The notes beneath the pieces were generated by a model. That model worked only from the letters and a program-made list of their open reading frames with translations, had not been told where the DNA came from and made no database searches. From Hyalangium versicolor (GTDB taxonomy: Bacteria > Myxococcota > Myxococcia > Myxococcales > Myxococcaceae), in the NCBI RefSeq assembly GCF_020103695.1, contig NZ_JAHXBF010000042.1, positions 28,510 to 92,509 on the forward strand: a DNA stretch of 64,000 nucleotides, read 5' to 3'. The position numbers and the translations under genes are program-made. This document shows positions 46,436 to 54,676 of this stretch, piece by piece. Position 1 is the stretch's first letter; the number at the start of each line of letters is the position of its first letter.

Positions 46436-47451
46436 CAACGGAACTCCTTCTCGTACACGGTGACAGCCTTCAGGTCGTGAGCACGCCGGGGCACAGGGAT
46501 GCACGAGCGCCACGTCATCTCGATCCGGCGCTCGTTGGGCTCGAACAGCACGGTGTCCAGCACGGGCCGATACTCCTGGTCTCCCTTCACCGTCCGGCTG
46601 CCCACGAAGAAGGCGAGCTTCGGCAGCTCGAACTCCAGCGGTCCGCCCTCGCACAACCCCACCAACACCACGCTCTCGCCCCCGCGCAGATAGGAGGGGC
46701 TGACGAGCCCGGGGGCGGCCACCTGGAAGAAGCGCTTGTCGAAATCCAGCGGCGGCAGCGGCATGCGCTCCTTCTGCCACCGGTCGTCATACGTCCCCGC
46801 GTAGCGGGCCCGAGGCTCGAACTGGGGACCGAGCGCCCCCACCCCCGTGGGCGCCGGCCGCGTCCGCGCGCTGCTGATGAGCTCCGAAGGATCCTCAATC
46901 TGCGGCCCCGGCTTGTGCAGGAGCGTATCGGTGTCCGCCACGACGCCACGGCCCACCGGGTTGCGCGGCTCGCGAGCCAGTTTCTTCGGATTGCTGGTAT
47001 CCATCCCTCCGTACGCGTACTCCCAGCGCAGCGGCACCGACTGGAAGGGCCGGGGCGCCGTGAGGGCCATCCCGAGCGCTCCCCGGAACCAGACGCGCAG
47101 GCCGAACACCTTGAGCTGCTTGCGCACCGGGCCCACCTGCACGTGCACGTCCAGCTCCGTCACGGACTTGGAATGCGGGGCCATGGCGTTGCCGACCACC
47201 ACCACGTCCGTGCTCGGCTTGCCGAGACACCCATCCGCCGGGTACCGGATGGTGCTCTCCGGAGCATCGGGCTCCCAGAGTTCGTCCACCAGCCGCACCT
47301 GAGCACCGTTCTGGCGCTCCAGCACCCGCATGTGGTGGACGACGAACTGCTGCTTGATGACGACGACGAGACACGGCGCCCCGTCCAGCCCGAACTGCGG
47401 GAGGAGCTCAACGGTAGCGCGAGTGCGCGTATTGAGTTCGGGGAGGTTCAT
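46435..47451 (-). CDS. DUF2169 type VI secretion accessory protein
   Basis: A 338-residue protein of the DUF2169 family: VVVIKQQFVV near the start, STDVVVVGNAMAP, FGLRVWFRGALG, PLRWEYAYGG and NPVGRGVV. Family members are encoded beside VgrG and PAAR-like proteins and are thought to act as adaptors that help load cargo on the spike. Start and stop both overlap neighbours as ATGA, so it is tightly coupled to the TIGR02270 and ketosynthase-like genes. Confidence 0.88.
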   Translation of the reverse strand: MNLPELNTRTRATVELLPQFGLDGAPCLVVVIKQQFVVHHMRVLERQNGAQVRLVDELWEPDAPESTIRYPADGCLGKPSTDVVVVGNAMAPHSKSVTELDVHVQVGPVRKQLKVFGLRVWFRGALGMALTAPRPFQSVPLRWEYAYGGMDTSNPKKLAREPRNPVGRGVVADTDTLLHKPGPQIEDPSELISSARTRPAPTGVGALGPQFEPRARYAGTYDDRWQKERMPLPPLDFDKRFFQVAAPGLVSPSYLRGGESVVLVGLCEGGPLEFELPKLAFFVGSRTVKGDQEYRPVLDTVLFEPNERRIEMTWRSCIPVPRRAHDLKAVTVYEKEFR

Positions 47452-49496
47452 CAGCGTGAGAAGGAAGGGGGCCAGGTACCACTGGTGATGCGCCGGGGCT
47501 CGGGCGCCTCGCGCCACCGGGCAAGCGCGGCCTGTTGCCGGGCGACAAAGTCTCGGGGCTCGAAGGGGTGGGCAGCGCCCGCTCTCGCCACCAGCTCGTG
47601 GAAGGCTCGCCTGCGCTCGGGCATCGAGGCACGAGCAAGCTCCATCTCCCACAGGTTGTCCTGAGCGGACCAGAGGTGGCCCCAGCGATAGCGCTTCTTC
47701 ACGGAGGCCCGGCCGCGGTGCTGTTTCCACCACGCCGACCACACCGCCGCGTCCATCGATAGCTCCAGCTCCTCCGAGGGTGGCGAGAAGCCGCGCACGA
47801 AGGGCTCCTCTCCTTTCACGTACTCGGGCTCCGGCTCCTCATCCGTGAGAGAGGCCCCGGTGAGCCGCTGCAGGGCTCCTACCGCCGCCACCTTCCCCTT
47901 CTCGAGCAGCGCCAGCAGCGGCTCCATGAACTGAAGATTGCCATACCAGCCCAGCGCCTCCAGCAGCACGGGAGACGCGCCCCGCGCCAGTGCCGCCTCG
48001 AAGACAGGCTGCGCCTCGGGCCCTCCCCCGGCGGCCAGCCACAGAGCGGCACTCGCGAACGCCCCGCGTCCCTCGGCCACCAGCGCCTGGGCGTGCCGCA
48101 GGCCCAGCGGCGAGTGGCGCAGCCAGAGTGCCTCGATGGCACAGGAGACCATCTCCTCCTGCTTGTGCCCCAGCAACTGCGCGGTCTCGCGCAGATCCAG
48201 CTCCCCTGGCGCCATCGGCAGCGCACGGGCCCCCTCCAGCGCCAACTCCGGCTCCTCCCCCCTCGCGAGCACGAGCGCCTGCGCCGCATCGAGCAGCCCG
48301 CGGCGTCCCAGCACCCGTACCGCCAACCGGCGGTGGAGCAGTTCCTTGTCCGTGAGCCACTTGCGCATCATCGCCTGGAGCCCCGGGTGCGGCACGAAGG
48401 CCAGCGCGTCACAGGCGGCATCGAAGACGACGGGCTCCTCCAACCCGGCCGTTCTCAGCAGCCGCTCCATCTGGTGGAGCGTGTCCTCACCGGCGAGGCT
48501 CCCATGAATGAAGAGCGCGGCCCACGTCATCTCGGGGTCCGGAACCGGGCGCTCACAGAGCAGCGCCACCAACTCCGAGAGCACCCACTCACCACAGGCC
48601 AGGATGCCCTCCACCCGCGCCAGCAGCCGCTCCTCGACGGGGCGCAGGTTGCTCCAGAGCTCACCCGCGTCGGGCTGGCGCATCACGCTCATCATCGCCA
48701 GCTCCTCGAAGAAGGCCTTCGCCCGCAGAAGCTCCACCTCTTCTCGCGAGAGCCTCGCGCCAAACTGCTCCTGCTCGATCTCCTCCGGAGTCACGGGGGC
48801 CCGCTCCGACTTGTGAGCAGGAGGCGGGGCAGGCTCCTTCCGCGGGGGTGCCTCCAACGCAGCCCCCGCAGCGGCGGCCTGAGCCAGCAACGCGTCCAGC
48901 GACATCGCAGGCAGTGGCATCGGAGGCTCGGAGACAGACTCCAGGGCCTCCACCTCCGGCTGTTCCTCCAGTGGCAACACGACTGCGGGAGGCACGGGCC
49001 CTCGGGGGAGCGTGAGGAGCGCGGGCGTGTCCGTGAGCCGCCTCGGCCGGGCTCCATCAGGCGGCCGGGGCAGCTCCAGCGGATGGAGCAAGGTGCGGCG
49101 GGCAGCCTGCTCCCAGCCTCGCGTGGCCTCGCTCAGGGCGGCGACGCTCCGAGCCACGGCGGCATCCTGGCTGCCCGCGGCGTTCAGCGAGTCGAGCCCC
49201 GCACGAGCCCGCGCAAGCGCCTGGGTGGTGTACGGACGGTAGCGGGCCTCGTCCGCGGACGAGACGAGCGCGCCGTAGAGCGCCCGGAGCGCGGCCTCCA
49301 CGTGGCGCTTCACGGCCCCCAGAGGAACTTTTGGATCCTTCACCGCGCGCAGCTGCACGAGCGCCTCATCGAGCAGCACGCGGCGCGCCGGCAGATCCAG
49401 GCTGGGAGGACCCTCGCCCTGGCCGGAGTCCTTGCCAGCCGCGGTACCCCCACGCTTTCCGGGGACGCGCGCTCCGCTGTGTCGTGGATCCGCCAT
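47451..49496 (-). CDS. TIGR02270 family HEAT-repeat protein
   Basis: A 681-residue protein. The N-terminal ~220 residues are Ala/Pro-rich and probably disordered (with EPPMPLPAMSLDALLAQAAA). From ~225 onward it is helical, with repeated ~30-residue HEAT-like pairs (LHRRLAVRVLGRRGLLDAAQ, EMVSCAIEALWLRHSPLG) and a Trp-rich end (AVWSAWWKQHRGR, FEPRDFVARQQAA). This is the TIGR02270 family of unknown role, often located with DUF2169 and DUF3396 genes. The ATG at 49496 follows a short gap; longer upstream frames run through the DUF3396 gene in another frame. Confidence 0.82.
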   Translation of the reverse strand: MADPRHSGARVPGKRGGTAAGKDSGQGEGPPSLDLPARRVLLDEALVQLRAVKDPKVPLGAVKRHVEAALRALYGALVSSADEARYRPYTTQALARARAGLDSLNAAGSQDAAVARSVAALSEATRGWEQAARRTLLHPLELPRPPDGARPRRLTDTPALLTLPRGPVPPAVVLPLEEQPEVEALESVSEPPMPLPAMSLDALLAQAAAAGAALEAPPRKEPAPPPAHKSERAPVTPEEIEQEQFGARLSREEVELLRAKAFFEELAMMSVMRQPDAGELWSNLRPVEERLLARVEGILACGEWVLSELVALLCERPVPDPEMTWAALFIHGSLAGEDTLHQMERLLRTAGLEEPVVFDAACDALAFVPHPGLQAMMRKWLTDKELLHRRLAVRVLGRRGLLDAAQALVLARGEEPELALEGARALPMAPGELDLRETAQLLGHKQEEMVSCAIEALWLRHSPLGLRHAQALVAEGRGAFASAALWLAAGGGPEAQPVFEAALARGASPVLLEALGWYGNLQFMEPLLALLEKGKVAAVGALQRLTGASLTDEEPEPEYVKGEEPFVRGFSPPSEELELSMDAAVWSAWWKQHRGRASVKKRYRWGHLWSAQDNLWEMELARASMPERRRAFHELVARAGAAHPFEPRDFVARQQAALARWREAPEPRRITSGTWPPSFSR

Positions 49497-49513
49497 GCGC
49501 TTTCCCCCAAGCC

Positions 49514-50443
49514 TCACGCCGACCAGTGCCGGGCGCCTACCAGGCGCCGCAGCCAGGCGCCCGTGCGAGCGGTGTTGGTGAACTGCCCCCAGAACTCGGG
49601 AGGCTCCTCCACGAAGAGAGGCTCGAGCTGGCGCGCGACCTCCGCATAGGCCTGAGGGTAGGAGAGGCGGTTGAGATCCCCCAGCGTGGGCCGCTCCCCC
49701 GCGCGCAACAACAGGCCCTCGCCCACGGGGGCCACCGTCACGGATTCCTGCCAGCGAACGCGCTGAAGCGCGGCGAGCTCGAACTCCCGCTCCCCGGCGA
49801 CTCGGGCACTCACCAGCGTCAGCCAGTTGCTCCCGGGCAGCGCGGAAGGGGTGTACGCCGCCAGCTCCTCGGCGTCCTGGATGTCCAGGCCCAGGTAGCG
49901 CTGGGCCCATAGGTAGAATTGGTTGAAGGCCGTCTTCTGGTGGAGCACGTTCCAGCGCGCCACATAGCCGCCCACCAGCGAGTGCAGCGGCCCCAGCTTG
50001 CCCAGCGCGATGGCCAGCGCCAGCAACTCCTCCGGCGGATGCGCCTGGGGCAACGTCAGCTCCAGCACCGCCGAGCGCGCGTCCCGCCGCGGATCGATCT
50101 CCGTATAGGAGAAGCCCACCGAGGGACAGTTGGGTACGTCCGCGAGCCGGAAGAACATGAAGTGGCGCGGGCGCTCCTGAACGAGGATGCGCGAGCTAAG
50201 CCCCTGGCGCAGCCCCTGGAGCGTCTTCGGCCCGGCCGCCTGCCACTGCGTCATGACGGACGTGGTGTAGTACCGAAGCTGTCCCCCTACGGAGGCCTGG
50301 AGCATCAGATCCAGGGCGCGCTGGGCGCCCTCGCGAGCCCAGAATTCCGGCTCGGCCAGATACGCGGTGAGTCCGAGCGCGACGCGGATGACAGGCGCAT
50401 CCTCTCGCGCGTCGATCATCGTGTCGATGAAGGGCTCGGACAT
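49514..50443 (-). CDS. DUF3396 / type VI immunity family protein
   Basis: A 309-residue protein of the DUF3396 family (also called the type VI immunity family): VIRVALGLTAYLAEPEFWAR, FMFFRLADVPNCPSVGFSYT, YVARWNVLHQKTAFNQFYLW, and IQDAEELAAY. Related proteins neutralise VgrG-linked effectors. Here it lies between the PAAR-like gene and the HEAT-repeat gene and not next to the candidate toxin, so it may be an accessory and not the cognate immunity protein. Confidence 0.82.
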   Translation of the reverse strand: MSEPFIDTMIDAREDAPVIRVALGLTAYLAEPEFWAREGAQRALDLMLQASVGGQLRYYTTSVMTQWQAAGPKTLQGLRQGLSSRILVQERPRHFMFFRLADVPNCPSVGFSYTEIDPRRDARSAVLELTLPQAHPPEELLALAIALGKLGPLHSLVGGYVARWNVLHQKTAFNQFYLWAQRYLGLDIQDAEELAAYTPSALPGSNWLTLVSARVAGEREFELAALQRVRWQESVTVAPVGEGLLLRAGERPTLGDLNRLSYPQAYAEVARQLEPLFVEEPPEFWGQFTNTARTGAWLRRLVGARHWSA

Positions 50444-50464
50444 AAGAGGGCCCCGACCGGGAGG

Positions 50465-50872
50465 TCAGGTGTGGTTCCCGAGCCCGGGGCTGCCCGTCAT
50501 GATGAAGCTCTTGCCGCCAACCTGGCAGTTGGGACACCCCACGATGGCCGATGCGTTCTTCAGGTTCACGCCCGTGAGGATGTCCTTCGTCGGCTTGGAG
50601 GGAGGCAACTGCCCCACTCCCCCGACGTTCCCCTGGATGCCGCTGAAGACGGAGTCCGTGTTGGGCACCTCACCGCCCTTGTGCTTCACCTTGGGCACGG
50701 GCTTCTTGTCGATCTTGCTCGTGTCCGTGGTGATGGGGAACGGAGTGGGGATGCCCTGGGGGCCGGCGGGCGGCGGCGGCGCGGGGATGAGGCACACGTT
50801 GGGCGCCAGGGGCACGAACTTGAGCGGCTGCTTGCAGGTGGCAGCCTCCATCTTGGTCGTCGTCAGGCTCAT
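50465..50872 (-). CDS. DUF4150 PAAR-like tip protein
   Basis: A 135-residue protein. The DUF4150 PAAR-like pattern is clear: FVPLAPNVCLIPAPPPPAG, GIPTPFPITTDTSKI, TDSVFSGIQGNVGG and the closing VGGKSFIMTGSPGLGNH. PAAR-like proteins form the sharp cap of the VgrG spike, often holding a metal ion. As a separate small gene it may cap any of the three VgrGs in this operon. It starts 11 bases after the DUF6484 gene. Confidence 0.88.
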   Translation of the reverse strand: MSLTTTKMEAATCKQPLKFVPLAPNVCLIPAPPPPAGPQGIPTPFPITTDTSKIDKKPVPKVKHKGGEVPNTDSVFSGIQGNVGGVGQLPPSKPTKDILTGVNLKNASAIVGCPNCQVGGKSFIMTGSPGLGNHT

Positions 50873-50883
50873 GGTGGGCTCCG

Positions 50884-51354
50884 CTAGTTGAGGCTGATCA
50901 TGCGCGCGAGCATCTTCGCGACCTCGCGAGCGCGGGTGAGCACGCGGGTGCCATAGAGTTCGACCTCCGAGCCCTTCACCCGCATGAAGGCCGAGGACGT
51001 CTGAAGCGTGGCGCCCAGGCGCGCGTGCAGGGAGAAGCGCTCCACCACCGCGTCCACCACTCCCTGGCGATCCACACGCAGGCTGCGTGACGTCTGCACC
51101 ACCCCCACCACCGAGGGCGTCCCGGAATTCTCGACGAGCACCCGCGCGCCCTCCTCGAGCGCCTGACGCATCAGCGCGGGATCCACGGAAGCGTCCAGCG
51201 GGAGCACCTGCTCCTGAGTCCCGATGCGGACCCGCCAGCCGCCGGACTCTTCGGCCACCACGGTGGCGAGCAGCACCGCGCCCGCGGGCAGAGGGGCAGA
51301 CGCCTTCTTCCTCGCGGCGGCGGGACGGCGGGCGTGACGCAGGGCTGGCTTCAT
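50884..51354 (-). CDS. DUF6484 domain protein
   Basis: A 156-residue protein with a basic N-terminus (MKPALRHARRPAAARKKA) and a beta-rich body (GAVLLATVVAEESGGWRVRI, GARVLVENSGTPSVVGVVQ, SSAFMRVKGSEVELYG). The OB-like strands and the end resemble a mini spike domain; this class is annotated as DUF6484 and is found with PAAR-like and VgrG genes. The role is unknown; an adaptor between VgrG and cargo would fit. Confidence 0.7.
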   Translation of the reverse strand: MKPALRHARRPAAARKKASAPLPAGAVLLATVVAEESGGWRVRIGTQEQVLPLDASVDPALMRQALEEGARVLVENSGTPSVVGVVQTSRSLRVDRQGVVDAVVERFSLHARLGATLQTSSAFMRVKGSEVELYGTRVLTRAREVAKMLARMISLN

Positions 51355-51432
51355 GGGCTCTTCCTTGGGTGGGGGAAAACGGAATTCAAAGTGGAACCTC
51401 CTGGTGCTCCAGCCATGCCGTTGCTCGCGGGC

Positions 51433-52380
51433 TCAGCTGATATCGCCCAACGACTTGCTCTTCCGGTCCGTCAACACGAAATCCTTGCCCACGCCTCGGA
51501 AGCGTTGGCCGTCCGCGGTGCTGGCAATGACATCCCTGCAACAGATGAGGAGTTGCTGGCCCGCTTCGAGGCCCGTCGCCCAGAGATTCGGCTTGATGCA
51601 CTCGAGTTGACTCCCGGTGCCCACACGCTTGAACAGCCCTGCCTGCCCGGCCGCGACCCAGAGTTCCTTGTTCCACTTCGCCACACCCAGCAGCGGCTTG
51701 GGAGCAGGCCCAGGAGCTTGCCCGATCTTTCCCCACCCGTGCGCACTGCCCTCCAGCAGCGAGCCAGCACCGCCGGTGGCATAAATCTCGTCAGGCCCTG
51801 CCACGAAGACGCTGTTGAGGACCTCGTCAGTTGGAACTGGGAAGCGCTTCCACGCCTGTCCATCCCAGCGGGCCACCCCTCCCCCCGCACCCACCGCGTA
51901 CAACAGATCCTCCTCCAGCCCGTGAATGGCTCGCACCTCGAAATCCGGCGCGCTCATCTCGTTCCAGTTCTTGCCGTCGTACCGGTAGAGGTGATGCGTG
52001 CCTTCGTACGTCGTCCCCCACGCCAAAACATACCCGTCACGCAACCCCCAGACGCCATTGAGGGGTATCCCCAGCTTCACCTTGGTGAACGGAGCGTTCC
52101 GGTCCCCCACCAGATCGTGATGAAAGTGCACTTGAGCGTCCGTGGAACTGCTGACGAACGCAGCCCCAGAGGGCGAGCGCCACAGGCGGGTCAGCCAGCC
52201 TGTCGATCCCAGGCGTGCCCCTATGGTCGTCTGATCTCCGCCACCGAGTTGATGGGTAACGACCCAGCACTCGGACTCGAAGGGCTTGTAGCCGCGCTCC
52301 GCATCGTAGCGCTGGCAAAGATAGTAGCAATTGCTGCACGCCAGCCCGCTCGCACTGTAGTTAGCGATTTCGATTTCCAT
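51433..52380 (-). CDS. Beta-propeller-like protein, copy 2 of a tandem duplication (candidate immunity)
   Basis: A 315-residue protein with repeating WG-type strands: PLNGVWGLRDGYVLAWG, LYRYDGKNWNEMSAPD, LYAVGAGGGVARWDGQAWK, IYATGGAGSLLEGSAHGWGK, a small six- or seven-blade propeller. By eye it differs from the copy at 52390 at about 40 of 315 positions, mostly near the N- and C-termini. No signal peptide. As twin genes just downstream of the candidate effector they are probably immunity proteins, one for a lost or variant toxin. Confidence 0.85.
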   Translation of the reverse strand: MEIEIANYSASGLACSNCYYLCQRYDAERGYKPFESECWVVTHQLGGGDQTTIGARLGSTGWLTRLWRSPSGAAFVSSSTDAQVHFHHDLVGDRNAPFTKVKLGIPLNGVWGLRDGYVLAWGTTYEGTHHLYRYDGKNWNEMSAPDFEVRAIHGLEEDLLYAVGAGGGVARWDGQAWKRFPVPTDEVLNSVFVAGPDEIYATGGAGSLLEGSAHGWGKIGQAPGPAPKPLLGVAKWNKELWVAAGQAGLFKRVGTGSQLECIKPNLWATGLEAGQQLLICCRDVIASTADGQRFRGVGKDFVLTDRKSKSLGDIS

Positions 52381-52389
52381 GGCACGACC

Positions 52390-53337
52390 TCATCCGACAT
52401 CGCCCAGCGCCTTGCCCTTCCGCTTCTGCAGCACGTAGTTCTTACCCGAGCCCCGGAAGCGCTGGCCGTCCGCAGTGCTGACGATCACATCCTTGCAACA
52501 GATGAGGAGTTGCTGGCCCACTTCGAGGCCTGTTGCCCAGAGATTCGGCTTGATGCACTCGAGTTGATTCCCGGTGCCTACACGCTTGAACAGGCCCGCC
52601 TGCCCCGCCGCGACCCAGAGTTCCTTGTTCCACTTCGCTACACCCAGCAGCGGCTTGGGCCCAGGCCCGGGTGCCTCTCCGATCTTCCCCCAGCCGTGCG
52701 CACTGCCCTCCAGCAACGAGCCAGACCCGCCGGTGGCATAGATCTCGTCTGGCCCTGCCACGAAGACACTGTTGAGGACCTCGTTCGTTGGGACCGGGAA
52801 GCGCTTCCATGCCTGTCCATCCCAGCGGGCCACCCCTCCTCCCACGCCCACCGCGTACAACAGATCCTCGGCCAGCCCGTGAATGGCTCGCACCTCGAAG
52901 TCCGGCGCGCTCATCTCGTTCCAGTTCTTGCCGTCATATCGGTAGAGGTGGTGCGTGCCTTCGTACGTCGTCCCCCACGCCAACACGTACTCGTCACGCA
53001 ACCCCCACACGCCATTGAGGGGTACACCCAGCTTCATCTTCGTGAAAGGAGCGCTTCGGTTCCCATCCAGATCGGGATGGAAGAACACCAGTGCGTCCGT
53101 GGAACTGCTGACGAACGCGGCCCCAGAGGGCGAGCGCCACAGGCGGGTCAGCCAGCCTGTCGATCCCAGCCGCGCGCCCATGTCGGTCGTGTCGCCTGCG
53201 GCGGGTTGATGAGTGACGACCCAGCACTCAGACTCGAAGGGCTTGTAGCCGCGCTCCGCGTCGTAGCGCTGACAGAGGTAGTAACAAGCGTCGAACGACG
53301 GACCACTCGCACTGTAGTTGGCGGTTTCGATTTCCAT
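52390..53337 (-). CDS. Beta-propeller-like protein, copy 1 of a tandem duplication (candidate immunity)
   Basis: A 315-residue paralogue of the protein at 51433, with the same WG-type blades (LRDEYVLAWGTTYEGTHHLY, LYAVGVGGGVARWDGQ, VNEL-like LWVAAGQAGLFKRV) and Cys-rich N-terminus (ACYYLCQRYDAERGYKPFES). It follows the candidate effector gene by 26 bases, so it is the more likely cognate immunity protein. Effector binding would occur in the cytoplasm, because no export signal is present. Confidence 0.85.
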   Translation of the reverse strand: MEIETANYSASGPSFDACYYLCQRYDAERGYKPFESECWVVTHQPAAGDTTDMGARLGSTGWLTRLWRSPSGAAFVSSSTDALVFFHPDLDGNRSAPFTKMKLGVPLNGVWGLRDEYVLAWGTTYEGTHHLYRYDGKNWNEMSAPDFEVRAIHGLAEDLLYAVGVGGGVARWDGQAWKRFPVPTNEVLNSVFVAGPDEIYATGGSGSLLEGSAHGWGKIGEAPGPGPKPLLGVAKWNKELWVAAGQAGLFKRVGTGNQLECIKPNLWATGLEVGQQLLICCKDVIVSTADGQRFRGSGKNYVLQKRKGKALGDVG

Positions 53338-53363
53338 GTTCTCGATATCGTTGATGCTGGGGG

Positions 53364-54665
53364 TCAGAACTCGCCGTTGCCACCGTTGTTGTCGAGGCTC
53401 GTGTCGTCGCCTACGTTGCTATCAGGCACGCGTCCCTGCATGGGCGGATACGTTCCATCCTTCGTCTTGTGCTGGTTGTAGAGCCAGTTGGACTGGTACT
53501 CAAGGCAGTCCTTCTCCGTGGGGCGACCGGGATCCTTCTGTTTCTGAAGCTTGTCGTGCGCCCCTATCCCCTCGAGTTCTTTCTGTCGGTCGGTGACCTT
53601 CTGCTTGACCGCCTCGTCGACCTTCTCGCGCCGATCCTTGGGCAGGTCCGTATAGCCCTTCGCCTTCGGCGTCCCTGGCGGCCGGGTCTTGTTGTACTCC
53701 TTGAGTTGCTTCTTGCACTCGTCCGATTGTCCCGCGACGGAGTGCTTGTTGATCACGTCGTTGCGCATCTCGTCCAGTGACTGCTTCCACGCATCCGAGA
53801 TGCACTCGATGGCCTTCTGCACATCCTCCGGGCTGGGGCTCTTCGTCGATGGCGCATTCGGAGTGCCAGCATCCGCCGACCCGGAGGCCCCTGCGGCCGA
53901 CGACGCATTATCCTGGCTCTTCAACTTGGCGGCGTGCTCATCCTTGGCTTGATCCGAGCGCTGCCCCTCGTGCTGACGCTCAGGGGTGAGCTTGCCCAGG
54001 TCCTTGTCGAAGGGCGCATTGGGATCGTTGCCCTTCTGGCGGCTCATGGCACCTCCGGCGGCCACGGCCGCGGTGCCCTTCACGCCCTCCTGGATCGTGG
54101 GCTCGGGGACAACGGTGATGCCCTGCTTCGCCAGGTGCTGGGCGAACTGGGACTCGCGGTTGGTGATCTCGTAGTGAATGGTCCCCGGGTTGTTGGCGCG
54201 CCCCAGGTGATCCATGCAGAAGGCCTTGCTGTCCTGGTAGCCGTAGGTGCCCGAGTTGCCGTCCGTCGGAGGAATGTTCGAGCACGCGTCATTGCGGTGC
54301 TGCTGGTAGAAGGCATTCTGGGAGATGTGCCCGGACTGGGAGTTGGCCAGCATCCACTTCTCCACCCCCAGTTCCTTGTAGGCCGCATCGCTCTCGATGC
54401 ACATGCACAGGCTGCTCGGGTCGCCGCCGGCGGGGCAGTTCGGCTCGTGCGGCCGCTTCTTGTCTCCCTCCTGTTGGGACTCCTTGATGCGCTGTTCCCG
54501 GTACTTCTTGCGCTCCTGGCCCTGCGCGTTGGCGCGCATGCTGTACGAGCCGAAGTTGTCCGGGTTGATGCCACAGGCGATGAGCGCGGCTTTGCACGCG
54601 GCGGACCACAGCGCGCCCGCGCCTCCCTTGAGCCAGGTTCCCGGAGTCTGTGCGACCGTCGTCAC
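53364..54665 (-). CDS. Candidate VgrG-linked effector, unknown toxin fold
   Basis: A 433-residue hydrophilic protein encoded directly after a vgrG. The N-terminal ~200 residues are Cys/His-rich and conserved-looking (TWLKGGAGALWSAACKAALI, SGHISQNAFYQQHRNDACSN, AFCMDHLGRANNPGTIHYEI); the spacing of His, Asn and Cys recalls HNH-type nucleases, but I cannot assign a family. Residues ~215-290 are a Ser/Ala linker, and the end is Lys/Asp-rich (DLPKDRREKVDEAVKQK). It starts with GTG after AGGTAGGAA. It has no signal peptide, as expected for type VI cargo. Function is inferred from position only. Confidence 0.7.
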   Translation of the reverse strand: MTTVAQTPGTWLKGGAGALWSAACKAALIACGINPDNFGSYSMRANAQGQERKKYREQRIKESQQEGDKKRPHEPNCPAGGDPSSLCMCIESDAAYKELGVEKWMLANSQSGHISQNAFYQQHRNDACSNIPPTDGNSGTYGYQDSKAFCMDHLGRANNPGTIHYEITNRESQFAQHLAKQGITVVPEPTIQEGVKGTAAVAAGGAMSRQKGNDPNAPFDKDLGKLTPERQHEGQRSDQAKDEHAAKLKSQDNASSAAGASGSADAGTPNAPSTKSPSPEDVQKAIECISDAWKQSLDEMRNDVINKHSVAGQSDECKKQLKEYNKTRPPGTPKAKGYTDLPKDRREKVDEAVKQKVTDRQKELEGIGAHDKLQKQKDPGRPTEKDCLEYQSNWLYNQHKTKDGTYPPMQGRVPDSNVGDDTSLDNNGGNGEF

Positions 54666-54676
54666 TTCCTACCTGC

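Noticed and set aside
53364..54665. Calling the effector an HNH nuclease
   Set aside because: His and Asn residues are suggestive, but the spacing does not match a pattern I can name; left as unknown.
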